A stretch of 64,000 nucleotides of DNA from Ulota crispa (Eukaryota; Streptophyta; Bryopsida; Orthotrichales; Orthotrichaceae), in assembly GCA_963920765.1 (NCBI GenBank), contig OY987243.1, positions 16,368,001-16,432,000 on the forward strand. Reading direction: 5' to 3'. A program made the position numbers and the translations under genes. Shown here piece after piece: positions 46,369-57,808 of the stretch. How positions within the stretch are numbered: position 1 is the first letter of the stretch; each line of letters begins with the position of its first letter. The notes under the pieces are model-generated. The model did not search any database and was not told where the DNA came from. It saw only the letters and a program-made list of their open reading frames with translations.

Positions 46369-47701
46369 TAACTTAACTTACCAAAGTTGGGACTTCACAT
46401 TAAGATGAGAATTACAAAGATGAGACATGGCACATAATGCAAATTGCCCCTAAATATACAACATGGGCGGATTCTTATTATTTGTTTTTTTTTCTAATTT
46501 GCAAAAAGAAAAGGACAAGCTTTTCCACCTTGACCCCATAAACATGTATGTGCGGCTTGGTTTACTGCATAGTGGAGCCAGGGTGGAAAAGTTCATCCTT
46601 TTTTTACATACAAGGATAAAAATAATAATTTGCCCCATACATTGACGTTGTTCAGTTGTATCCTCTTCTATAAATCTAGATTAAATTGAAATCTTTAATC
46701 CATTTGTGAATCCAAAATTCCCTGATTCAATTTCCCGATGATAAATATCTAAACTCTTACATTTCTTTTGAGGGTGAGAGAAGTCAGAGCTTTTCCACCC
46801 GGCTGGCCCCACAAACACGTAAGCTTATGTGCAGTATATCCAGCCACATTTCTGCAGTATGGGAGGTAAGCTTACAGTTCAAGTGTTCAACATTCCAGAA
46901 CCCCCAATGTCAGCCAAACAGGCCCGACCGCCCCAGCCCTGATGGGCCATGCATTGGGCTTCAAACCCAAAAACCCCCTCGAGAAGGGCCCCAATCAACC
47001 CACACATGCCCATCAATGAGCAAAACGTGTAGGCTTTTGCCCCCACCACCCCCCCTCCCATGCAAAACGTGTTGTCGTCACCAAATTTTGTTCAACTCTA
47101 AGAGCTTCTCCGGCCTTTCGCGTCACACGGTGCACGTCAAGCAAGACTTGGAGAGCGCTTTTTGTTTTGAAGAGAGCAGCTCCGGTCTGGAGAGCTAGCC
47201 TTCCTCCCCAAACACGCACGCCAAGTCTCAAAAGCAGGATAAAAATAAGCACTGACAATGACCTTCCTGCTCTTTCGGAACTGCAAACGAATTGTATTGA
47301 GCCACAGCTTGCAAAGCTGCGAAAATCAAGCATGCTAAGAATTATAGAACGCACTAAAACTGGCGAGACAGAAGAGAAATTTAACGAGCCCGGCCTTCAT
47401 TTCGCGTGTGGCGAGCTTGCGTTGGACTGGGATTTTAAGTCCTCGCAAGCTCGGGCCTGTTGCTTTGCCGTCTGGTGAGCAAGGCTGAAGGTGCTCTAAC
47501 AAATTGTACAACTTTAGAGGAACTATTGGCAATAGTTATTCAATTAAAAATACAATTTAAAATGCTGTAAATTTATAATTTCTAGAGCTAAGGAGAGACA
47601 TATGATATAAATAAAGAGTGTTACGAGTTTTCCAATGTTTTCAGAAAAAATGTATCAAAAAAATATAAATAATTTCTAACACTCATATAACCTATTAAAA
47701 T
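46369..47701. other. Intergenic with a GC-rich island
   Basis: 46880-47480 is GC-richer, with overlapping frames on both strands (for example 46827-47198), none with a recognisable domain or splice pattern. 46680-46770 resembles the fold-back arms at 33726-34144. Confidence 0.3.
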
Positions 47702-48310
47702 AAGGAAAAATTTGAAAAATACCCCAATATTTTGTCGTATTTTGAAGAGTATCCTTGTAATTTTTGAAACTGCAAAGTATCCTTGTAAGGGTTTCAAAAA
47801 GCACTAACTTCCTTTGTAGTGATACATTAAGTCACACGCATACTCATTGCAATGCTTTCATGTCCACTTTTGCAAATATTTTGTTCATCAAAACTAAATC
47901 TTGCAGATGTGAAAATGAATATGCAAGTATACAGTAGTGCTTGGCTAAGACGAACCCTGTTAGAAAAATGCTTGGTTAAGATGATTGTCCTATTCCATTC
48001 AGGCTTGAGACTTGTCTCGAAGTAGTTGCGCTTGGCTACAATGAATGCTCTTCTAAAACAATTTTTTTTTGTCTTGACTTGTTTATCATAGTTAGGCACC
48101 ACTGTATTAAGTTGATAACTATACCATTTAGTGCTATATTGCTTGTGTGGTGGTGAATTGAAGGGAGATACTTTGGTGCCACTGTATAGTTGCACCATTG
48201 ACGGTACTGTGGAACCTTCTACAATGGATATTTTTTTGTAATTTTAAAAATCACAATGATATTTTTTAGAATACAACAAAACTTAGGGGTGTTTTTCAAA
48301 GTTTCCCTTA
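47702..48310. mobile_element. Probable Mutator-type MITE (GGAAAAATTTG ends, copy X4)
   Basis: The left end GGAAAAATTTGAAAAATACCCC is mirrored by GGGGTGTTTTTCAAAGTTTCC. Flanks TTAAAATAA and TTAAGATAT agree at 7 of 9 positions, a possible aged 9-bp duplication. Confidence 0.55.
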
Positions 48311-48908
48311 AGATATACCTATGTTGCAATCCTTTGTTTGTTAGGAACATTCATGCCATTGTCAAGAAACCTTCAAAAATCACATTTAGTTACTAGGGTT
48401 TCTTTTTGAGAGAAATTTTGCCCAAATCTTACCTCAATTTGACACTGGCTATCATTACACTAGAAATTGAGTGAAAAAATGCATCAAGTTGCCAAATCCC
48501 TTCTGAAACAAACACTAGATTCACCAAAATTTGAATGAAAGTAACTAATATTAGTAAATTATAAGGATGACCATGTGCACATCGTTGATTCTATCCAATT
48601 TCATCCTAGTTTTCCTTACATGCTTGCACTCTTAGGTGCAAGTTGCTCTACGCCTCTACCCTACCCAAAAAGAAAAGAAAAACCGGATGGACACCATTGT
48701 TCACAGGAGCATGGTCTGAGAAATATTTGAGTTTTTTCGGTTGGTTCTGTCAATTCCCGTGTTGAACCAATTTATCAAGGAATTATTTCAATTATTTTGT
48801 CTATTTCATACTTTAATTTTTAAAAAAAAAAACAGATCTTTAACCGAAGTTTATAAATTACAAACGATTTTTTCTTATTTCTCTCATTTCAACCATCTAG
48901 CTTTGAAC
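48311..48908. other. Dispersed repeat fragment
   Basis: 48715-48908 matches 27421-27640. The rest is featureless. Confidence 0.4.
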
Positions 48909-49340
48909 TAAGGTAGAAATACCATGAATGATTACTCCCCTGATAATGGCAAAATAAACTGTTCTAAAATCAACAAGAGCTAGATTTGAAAAAGATTTAA
49001 AAAAGATGCTCTTTCCTTGCATTTGATTGGTTCAAATTTGTTTTGGAACAAGGTTCTAGAGGTAGCCGTTAACCCCTAAATATCCACGGTATCAACTTTG
49101 AGTATTGAAAACACCCAAATTGGGTGCCTTGAACATTTAGGGGTTAAGGTGCACCTATGAAACAAAAATTGGTCGAAACCCTAAATCCACATTTATATTG
49201 CATAAAATATTCATTTTTGATTTTTTTTTTGTTTTTTTTGTTTATTTTTCACTCTTCCTTGAGCTTAATTTCTCAAGAAATTCCCCATATCTTACAGGCT
49301 AAAATGGCTTATTTGAACCGTTTATGGTATTTCTACCTTA
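48909..49340. mobile_element. TA-flanked MITE (AGGTAGAAATACC ends), with nested insert
   Basis: Left end TA-AGGTAGAAATACCATGAA; right end TTTATGGTATTTCTACCT-TA. A 79-bp TTAA element lies inside. The same left terminus recurs at 58804-58828 just before another TTAA element. Confidence 0.75.
49069..49147. mobile_element. Minimal 79-bp TTAA-flanked MITE (copy T)
   Basis: Ends TTAACCCCTAAATATCC and ACATTTAGGGGTTAA flank only about 45 bp of interior, which itself has a CACCCAA/TTGGGTG hairpin. It is the shortest member seen. Confidence 0.85.
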
Positions 49341-49420
49341 GCTGCCGGTCCTAGCACAGGAGCAACTGAGAGCAAGAAGAAAGACAAAGGATGGTTGATC
49401 GAGCATCTCAGAAAGGAGAA

Positions 49421-49505
49421 ATGCCAAAAACAAAAAAATGCCAAAAACAAAAAAATGCCAAAAACAAAAAAATGCCAAAAACAAAAAAATGCCAAAAATA
49501 AAAAA
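49421..49505. repeat. 17-bp tandem repeat, 5 units
   Basis: The unit ATGCCAAAAACAAAAAA occurs at 49421, 49438, 49455, 49472 and 49489, with one base change in the last. There are no spacers, so it is a simple minisatellite. Confidence 0.95.
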
Positions 49506-50258
49506 ATCCCAGAAGTACCGACCTACTCACATTCCCGCCTACCCAGCTCTCGCCAAACTCACCCACCCAGTCACACACCAACAAGTCAGACGCCAAATAA
49601 AGGCAAACACAAGAGCCGTGGATGATAGACGATGAAAAACTGGAACAACGGATGTGTTTCATTAAGGGGAGCAAAGGAGCGCGTATTCGCCGCGTCGTCC
49701 GGCCGGAGAGGGCGGGCTCTCACAGCCGCGGAGCCATCATGCCTCCTTCAACGCTCAGGCCCACGCAACCTTGCGCCATATGACGAGCATCCACTGCTCT
49801 CACAGCGCCCAGATCGTCCTCACTCCCGCACTTACTCTCACTCTCACATCCCCTCACTCTCCCCGCATCACCAGACGTAACGATCTCTGCATCGCACTCC
49901 TCGCAGCAGCAGATTCATTGCAGCTTTTGAATCTCGGCCCTCGCCATTCCGCTTTACCATATCCTCGGACTCGCTCTTCTCTCATTACCATCCCTTCAGT
50001 CTACTCCCTGGAAAGCTTTCCAAATCTCCCTGTCGAGTAGTTTCGAGCTCTGAATTGCTTGAGAATGTGACAAACGCGAGAGAGAGGGACATTGGGTGGT
50101 AGGGTTTTGGTGCGAGTTTGAGTGTTGGGCATTCATTTGGAGTGACGAGGATCGCGGCATTGCAATGGCAGTAGTGGTGGTGGTGGTGGGGGTAGCTCGT
50201 CTCCGACATTAGTTAGTTCTCTAGGGTATAGTTTCTTCGGACGTGGCGTTTGCTTGCC
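49506..50258 (+). promoter_or_regulatory. Putative promoter and 5' UTR of ARA6
   Basis: GC-rich, with C/T-rich runs (CTCACTCTCACATCCCCTCA region, about 49820-49860) and a (GGT)n run near 50175. Several upstream ATGs occur. The start of transcription is not resolvable. The start-codon context TTGCCATGG has G at -3 and G at +4. Confidence 0.45.
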
Positions 50259-52392
50259 ATGGGCTGTACATCCTCTTCCCCTGGTATGTATATATGCACC
50301 ATTGTTGTTATCTGTTTTCTTATCTTTTATATCCGGAGTACTCACCTTGATTGATTGATTGTTAGCTTTTGGTTTTAGATCTAAGGCGGTAGCCATTTCA
50401 AGTTGGTTCAAAAGTCGTAATGCCGGGTGCTGCATTGTATTGTACTCACGTGTGTGTATCTAACGGGCATTGTTTTTTTTGTGTGTGTTGTGATAGCTGC
50501 TGTGCAAGGTTCTGGACGCATCCAGACCAACTCTCACACCGAGGTTTTGGATTCTAAGAATCTGCGTATTAAGGTTTGTTGCAATTTCATTTCTACGGGA
50601 TGCTTCACTAGAATGGCGGGTCTGAGGGGAAGCTTTATAATCGGTTTGCTGATTCCTGTGGTCCTATTTTATGTTATTTTTACTGATTACCTTGGCCGCT
50701 GTTTGATGTTTGTGGCAATTCAAGGACTTCTACGAGGTGGCTGTTGTCTTACATCGTGGCTTTCATTTTGCAGTTAGTTCTCTTGGGCGATTCTGGAGTC
50801 GGCAAGAGTTGCATAGTGTTACGTTTTGTGCGCGGACAATTCGATGCGTCGTCTAAGGTTCGCTTTGCTTTTATTTGAACTGGACACTTGACCTGGTTAA
50901 GTTTTAGTTCATCAGTTAAAACATCTGTCAAGTACTAGGGAGTGATTAAATTCACTGTTCGTGTATTATCACTTGATGTGCTTGGTTTGATTGTATTTGT
51001 GCCATTTTTGTGCAGGTGACAGTGGGTGCGTCGTTTCTTTCTCAAACTATAGCCTTGCAAGACTCCACCAATGTAAAATTCGAAATATGGGACACGGCAG
51101 GCCAGGAACGGTACGCCATGTTTTCTGATACAATATCCACATGACTTGTTTTGCTAATCAGCTGGGTGATAATTGGTTTGGGCTTCAATTTTTATGTTCG
51201 ATTATAGAGTACTAATAATTTTCACCATTTTTGACCTATGTTTATTGAATTGTGACAGATATGCTTCTCTAGCGCCCTTGTACTACAGGGGTGCATCAGC
51301 GGCTGTTGTCGTTTACGACATCACCAACCCAGAGACTTTCCTGAAAGCTCAGTTTTGGGTGAAGGTAAGTTTTTTCCACCGTAACCTTCTTTTTTCGTAG
51401 AATTCTTGCAAGAATGTTTTCGTTTCCTCTCATAGAGCACACTCAAATCTCTGCAGCATTCTATTACGAAATATAGCGCTGATTGATTTCTCTCTTGCAT
51501 GATAACAACAGGAGTTGCAGAAGCATGGTAACCCTGTCATCGTAATGGCTTTGGTCGGAAACAAGGCCGACCTTGAAAGCCAACGTCAAGTTTCTCGCGA
51601 AGTAAACCCCTTGCATTATTGCCTACAAACTGGTTTACTAAATAATCTGTTGTCTTTCTGCATTGAGGTCTCGTTTCTCTAGTGATGCAATACCGATCGA
51701 GTTAGGTTGTGAAATGTTTTTTTGATGTAGATAGTGTATGTTGTGGAATCTGCAGGAAGCACAGGAGTATGCTGAAAGCAATGGCATGTTTTTCATTGAA
51801 ACTTCAGCGAAGACTTCTGACAACGTGAACCAATTATTTGAGGTAATATTTTCGTCCATTCTACAACAACGCCGTCCGTGAGTGTCATTGACTCACTAGT
51901 GAGTCCGTTTTCGGGTGGAGTGCTGCTCCGGGGTATATCAAATAAAGGTTTAATAGAGAGAATGTTCTAGCAGTGTACATTTCAGGGGGTTGTCACTTGG
52001 TCACTCGTGTCACTCTTGATAGTTGTATTACTGTTCTGTGCTGCTGGGGATGGAGTCTCGGTCCTTAGGGGACACCATTTTGCTGAGCTTGAGAAGATAT
52101 CTAGTAGATTGAGAGAGAGCTAGAAAAATCAGTGATCTTGAATGTGAGCCGCTATTCTGACACTGCTGCTCCCTGGCAGCAATGCACTGAGGGCGATATT
52201 GCCAGGAAGCCCAAGCATCCAAGTCTGTACAGCGGGTCGAGAAATACATCTGTGTCCAAGGTTCATCAATCTCGCAGAATACACCCCACATGCCGGGCCT
52301 GAAATGGTTTTGTGTTTGTGTGTGATCTTTTATTTTGACAGGAGATTGCCAAGAGGTTACCTCGGAGACAATCCAGCTTGTCGAAGAATTGA
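50259..52392 (+). CDS. ARA6: ARA6/RABF1, plant-specific N-myristoylated Rab5 GTPase, 8 exons
   Basis: A 204-aa Rab5-group GTPase of the RABF1 class, which in plants acts on endosomes and in endosome-to-plasma-membrane traffic. Exons: 50259-50283, 50497-50573, 50774-50857, 51016-51110, 51259-51364, 51512-51601, 51756-51842, 52342-52392; all GT-AG. The N-terminus MGCTSSSP offers Gly2 for myristoylation and Cys3 for palmitoylation. The C-terminus ([12 protein letters not shown]) has no prenylation cysteines, the defining difference from ordinary Rabs. GTPase motifs: GDSGVGKS (39-46), switch I threonine in VTVGASF, WDTAGQE (87-93), NKAD (146-149), ETSAK (174-178). All key residues are present and length equals the family norm (about 200 aa). 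The first intron splits the lipid-anchor exon from the rest. Confidence 0.97.
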
Positions 52393-54202
52393 ACCCTTCC
52401 TCTTCTCTAGAGCATTTTTTCCCCCCTTTCTCCCCCCAGAATGCCAGAGTTCGGTGATTGTAGGTATTACTCATTTGTCAGTTGTCATTAGTGCTGCCGG
52501 TTACTTGGCTGCTATTTTTTTGTTCTTGTATATACATATAATAAAATTTCTGCTCCCTTGGTTGTAATCTCTTGCTCCCATGCTGCAGAGACCAGTACCA
52601 GGGTTTTTCTTACAGATGGTCTTCACTTTTCTTGATTAATGTCTCTCTTTCACGTTTTCATTGTGTGACTTGTTTGTGGAAATCACTTTGAATTTTTTAA
52701 AATTTTGGAGTGTAGACGTGTTGACCAGTTGAAGTCAAAGTAAAAGAATTGATTTTACTGAGATGAAAGGCTTCTTCCCCTTCAAACTAAGAGCTAACAA
52801 ATCCATTTTGCAAAATGTGCGCTTGCACTTAACTTAGGCCCTCACTAAGTTTTGATAGAATAATCGTCACTTTGGACTGGATCCACTTTGCTTATATCAC
52901 TAACATCGAGTTTAATCACTCTAAAGTACCATTTCTCAATGTCTTGTGAAGTTCTTTTTTCAAATTCAAGAACCGTTGGTTACAGTAATGGAACCCTGAT
53001 CATGAAATTGAATCTCAATATCTCGCACTCTGCATGCTTGATTTTGCCGTTGCACACTATGATTGTTTTTACTTCAAACTTCTACATATAAGATCATGCG
53101 TTTTCGGTATCTGTGTTAAGTTTTTTAAGAATTTGAAATTTTTGTGAATATTTAAGGAGAAAGTTCAGAACTCCATAGTATACCAAAAAATGAAGATCTG
53201 TAGAAGATTTCTATCTAGTTTTCCATGACATCAATGTCATGAAACTTTGGCTTCGGTTCTTACTAGGAACAAGGGAAAAACAACTAATGTATCTTGAACC
53301 TAATTTAAGGATGTGCCTACTCCATGACCAAAAGCTTTACTAAAACACTTTGAAGAAATTCATGCATCATTTAGAAAGAATCAAATTTGTTTGACTGATC
53401 ATAACCTACTATAGGCCCCTGGTGACATGACATGGATAGAACCCAATTTAAAACAAAAGTTGAACAATAGTAAGCAACAAAAAGGTTTGAAACAATGAGA
53501 AACAAGTAACGAAGAAACATACTACTGGTACTACATGATTAACCAAAAAGTAAACATGGTCCAAATAGATTTGATAGAATTTGTGCAATTGTACATTTGC
53601 AAATTTGATAATATAGAAAATCCTTTTATACAAAGGAATTTCTAGTTTCAGTTAAAAATATACATGTACACCATGTAAGTAGCATCTCAACCTCCAAAAG
53701 CCTTTCATGAATAACAAAGCACTCTATTCACAATTGCTTGACCCTTATATCCAAATATACCCTTTGATTGAAAGAAAATCTTTCCACTTATAGGTGGAAC
53801 ACATAAGTAGACTCTTCTAAAGGCCTGTTTCCATTGGCTTGTAATAAAAAGTCATGTTTTTTTTGTTAAGAATAACAAAGTAGGTGCAAAAAGGGTACTT
53901 ATATCTTGTAGATGCGAGCTCTATTTAGTAAGGATGAAAAGTACTTTTGATACTTGTTCACACTACTAGCAAAGTTAAAGCCATTAATACTAGCTAATCC
54001 ACCATCTTCACCAACTTTTAGTAAAGAACTATTTGTGTGGTCATGTTACTACTTCTACATATTAAAACCAATGCTATCTACTACCACCAACCCTAACAAC
54101 TAGATTTGATTCTTAATTACTAACTCAGGTGGAAATGCCAATTAAAATTAACCATCTAATACTTATCTAACATCGCTTATAAGAGCAAGTGGAAACAAGC
54201 CT
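52393..54202. other. 3' flank of ARA6 and intergenic DNA
   Basis: 52393 to about 52600 is probably 3' UTR. Beyond that the DNA is AT-rich with no supported gene, RNA or clear element end. Confidence 0.4.
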
Positions 54203-54508
54203 TAAGGTAGGAGCACCCATAAGGGTCAAACTAAGGGTTTTGAACATGATGACTATTAATAAACACTTAGCAAATTATTGAATCCTATTAGGAACAGAAA
54301 AAAAACAAGTTTGCACTTTCAAATGAATATTGTGAGAATATTTTGTGAATTTTTAAAGAGCAAACTGCCATTGCACCCATAACCAACACTAAGATTTCAT
54401 GTTCATATGTTGTACCTTGTAATTACATCTATTTACTTCCACAAATTTTCCAAGATTTTAGAGGTGATGGTTATGAGGACACTAACGCTTATGGGTGTTC
54501 CTACCTTA
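54203..54508. mobile_element. TA-flanked MITE, AGGTAGGAGCACCC family (uninterrupted)
   Basis: Left end TA-AGGTAGGAGCACCCATAAG; right end CTTATGGGTGTTCCTACCT-TA. It is the uninterrupted sister of 23622-24361 and provides the empty TTA site there. Confidence 0.85.
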
Positions 54509-55136
54509 ACCCCTAAACGTCAAGGAAGATGAAAAACATCCTCCGGCTTTGAAAAAAGATTTTGTGATTCAAAAAAAGTTGTTTTTCATTTGATTTTTTT
54601 CGGAAGTGACCATAAACACATGGTCCATCATGCAAGACAAAAAACTACCTCTTGAGAGGGGAATGCTATTTCATGAGTAGGGGTCCATGAGCCGTGAGCC
54701 GTGAGTAGGGATTTTTTGTCAAAATAATAAAATTTACCTATAAATGTGTATATGAGACCCTATTATTGTGCATTTTAAACTACTATCTCTTGAAAAACTT
54801 GTTGTGTTCTTAATTTTTCCATTGATTTTGAGTTGAAACTCCATTCCCGCTCACAAAATCTTGAATCCCCGCTCACGGCTCACCATTTTATGCTCACCAA
54901 ATAGCGTTGTCCCCTCTTGAGATGCATTCATTTTTTTTTGTAATCCAAAATGTGATAAGATTCCAAAACATAGTGTTAGCTCCCAAGCTACCCTTCTTGC
55001 AATTTTCGTGAGGGCACCATGCACTATTGACTTTTCCAACTTTTTGAAGCAATACTACTGGTGCCCATGTGCAAAACACTGTATAATGCTACAAGCAAGC
55101 CAAGCCACGGTGATCCATTTGTCCTTTAAGGGTTAA
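54506..55136. mobile_element. TTAA-flanked MITE, 631 bp (copy M)
   Basis: Ends TTAACCCCTAAACGTC and TGTCCTTTAAGGGTTAA. It inserted at the TTAA formed by the end of the preceding TA-element. A short run GAGCCGTGAGCCGTGAG occurs inside. Confidence 0.8.
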
Positions 55137-56315
55137 GATTCATTTGCTATTATCTTATTTCTATAATATAATACAATCTCTATTAGTTTGTTAGTTGGGT
55201 AGTCGCAAGCAAAGTATGATTTAAAAATTGTGATTGGCCAAGGGCTAAGAGGCAAAGTGAAAAATTTGTGGTTGGCCGAGGGCCAAGGGGCAAAGAGATG
55301 AACATGGGCATTGTGTGTGAAAGGACATTTTTGGTGGAACCATTGAATCTTTTTCCAACTTGAATTTGGAATTCACATATAAAAAGGTGGGGAGGGAGAT
55401 GAAGAGGCAAATTGATTTGAATTTAAAATTGAATTTGAGTTTATATAATCCCATAGAATATTTTTTGTGAATAGGGGTGGCATAGTGATAGCATGGGCAC
55501 AATAACCTTCCGCCAGAACGGCGAGTGCACAAGTCCACTACTATGTTCCATACTAGAATCCAAAACTTTAACATAAGAACATAAGACATATACATTAGAA
55601 AAGAAATGAAGCTTTCTATACATGTGTACCTAAATCCAATGTGAACACAAAATCCGTATGTCAGAAAATTATTAATTCAAAGAATTGAACAAACGCATTA
55701 CTTTTAAGGAAGAGCACAGTTATTCCTATCATAGTCTAGGATGCAATACTTATAGAAGCAATAGCTAATTACTTAATGGTTTCAAGAGTGGTCTAGGCCT
55801 ATGATTGGAACCTTCGCACCAAAAAATGACTGAAATTTGTACCTTATTCATTAGGTAGTGAAGATGAAATAGGACAATTATGATTATCGTAAATGATGCA
55901 ACGTGCATGACTTTGCAATTACCTGGAAACACCACTCCGAATCATGATGAAGTAGAACATTTTTTTCTTGTCGAAAACCGTATTGTATACTTTTGGGAAA
56001 GAGATTTTTGACTTACAACGGTAGCAAAATTAGTACAAATGGGCTCCATCTGTCAATTTGTTGCTATAGAATTCGGTATCAAATTGAATTTGATATTCAA
56101 TACATGGCGCATGCCAATGAGCACCACACTAACACCTGGAAATGTGCAATCCTAATCTACATTAAAAAAATTCGTGTATAAGTAGCTATGCCTAATCTTT
56201 CTGTGCATGTACTGAATCTTTAGAGGGCTTGCAAAATCTTGACACCTTCTTCAAGAACAACTCATTTCAGAGTTTACCTCGTAGCACGTGATAATCTCCA
56301 CTTCTACGTATACAT
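55137..56315. other. Intergenic and 3' flank of the minus-strand gene
   Basis: A 20-bp near-duplicate phrase (TTGGCCRAGGGCYAAGRGGC) occurs at 55236 and 55272. No gene is supported. The last 150 bp or so are probably the 3' UTR of the 132-aa gene. Confidence 0.4.
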
Positions 56316-57808
56316 CTAACGCTCGCTGAAGGGTGCTTGCATTAAGTCAAAAGCCTTGTCCAGAAGCTGTTTTTAGCAAGCAAACACAACGATTAGTTCA
56401 GGTGAAAAGTGTGGGTTATGCAAAGTGAGTCGCATACACAGTAACTTCATATCCAAAGATTAAACTATGAACGTTTATCGATCACACACGTACTCAATAT
56501 ATGACCAAATACTACTTACAAAAATAATCAATCAGAAGGGACAGGAATATACTTGAACTTGGGTCCTTTGCAACCAGAATTACTGTGAACACAAAGAGAT
56601 AGAAACATTACCTTCCCCACAGTTTTTAACTCACGAGTGATTGGCTCTAGAGCTTTCAAGTTGACCTGAAATTTAAAGGGGACTGGCCAGATCTGCAGAA
56701 AACCTCACAAAGTTTAGTATCATTTGTGGTGTGATAATAAGCATTTTCAATGACTGCTTATGCAAATGCCCCTTGGGGTGAAACAAAGGAGCACGATTCC
56801 TTAACAATGACTGCTTACGGCTTGGTTCATCTAGTATTATTTCACATCAAGGGCTTGGAAACAAGTAATTCTCATTTCAGAAGTAGCAGGCAAGGAGGAA
56901 GATCTCACCTGAAGGCCAAGAACCCTGAAGGGCTTTTGTAAACCAGGAATAATGCAATCAGGTCCAGCTGGCTCCACATAAGCCTCACGAGCAAGACCAT
57001 AACCAATTGGATCTGGATGCTGTATTCATCCAACGTAAGCCCATTACTCAGTGGTTTGTGCTTTCAAAGCTCCAATCGGAACACGAGCTTTTGTTACTAA
57101 ATTTCAAAAATCTTGACTAATCCAGAAGCATCTGACATATCTCAGAAATTCAAAACACATCGTACATCGCATCCAAAAGCAATATTGTGAAAAATTCAAT
57201 CAGCAACCTATGCTGCCAAACCAGATCACAGCAATCTATGCATGCAGGAACATGCAGCAGCTACAGCTCAGAAACCGTTCGAGCTCACCTTTCTTGAGCT
57301 CACAAATATGCGCACTTCAGGTCATCAGTGGTATAGTGCATGACACTTATAACCAACAACTATTGGCCAAACAAGAAATACTAAAGCATAACACATATAC
57401 TCATTAGCTCAAAAGTAATTCCACCACCAAGCGGGACAAACCCTAAGTTCATCTTGGTGGACTCGAATTTTGATAACTTTTTTTTTGACAAAGCCTTAGG
57501 GCTAACCACTTGAATTGGGAGTTGTTGGTTATAAGTGTCATGCACCATAGCTCCAAGATATTTTGCTGCAATCGTCTTATAGAATCCTTCTGGTAAAGAG
57601 GGCCCTTTGATTACAAACAAAAGTGGGATTAAATAGAAATGCCAGGCCATACCTTCATAATGCTAAGGGCATACTGGAAATTAGGTCCTTGCCGAACAGC
57701 GACAATGCCGCCCTTGCTGATTCGTGGCACCGGTTTCTCTCCCTTATGTGCCCTCCACGGTGCATCGTCAGCAAACTTCGACCCTTTCCCGGTCTTCCTC
57801 GGAGCCAT
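56316..57808 (-). CDS. Small conserved-looking plant protein of unknown function, 4 exons
   Basis: A 132-aa protein. Exons in transcript order: 57808-57653, 57019-56909, 56692-56612, 56366-56316; all introns are GT-AG and phase 0. The N-terminus is basic (MAPRKTGKGSKFADD), followed by APWRAHKGEKPVPRIS. The centre reads HPDPIGYGLAREAYVEPAGP and ends the exon with FRVLGLQ. The tail is VNLKALEPITRELKTVGK and a short amphipathic segment ending in SER. No transmembrane segment, signal peptide or catalytic motif is visible. The clean splice structure and low-redundancy sequence argue for a real gene. I have the impression of similar short uncharacterised plant proteins with an HPDPIG motif, but cannot name the family. 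The ATG context (GTTATGG) has G at -3 and G at +4. Confidence 0.82.

Noticed and set aside
46827..47198. 123-codon frame, with a frame on the opposite strand as well
   Set aside because: Both strands are open because the region is GC-rich; no domain or gene structure.
49421..49505. Short regular repeats that might suggest a CRISPR array
   Set aside because: There are no spacers, the units are 17 bp and A-rich, and the genome is eukaryotic.
51638..52474. Minus-strand frames opposite the ARA6 introns and last exon
   Set aside because: They are antisense shadows of a well-supported spliced gene.
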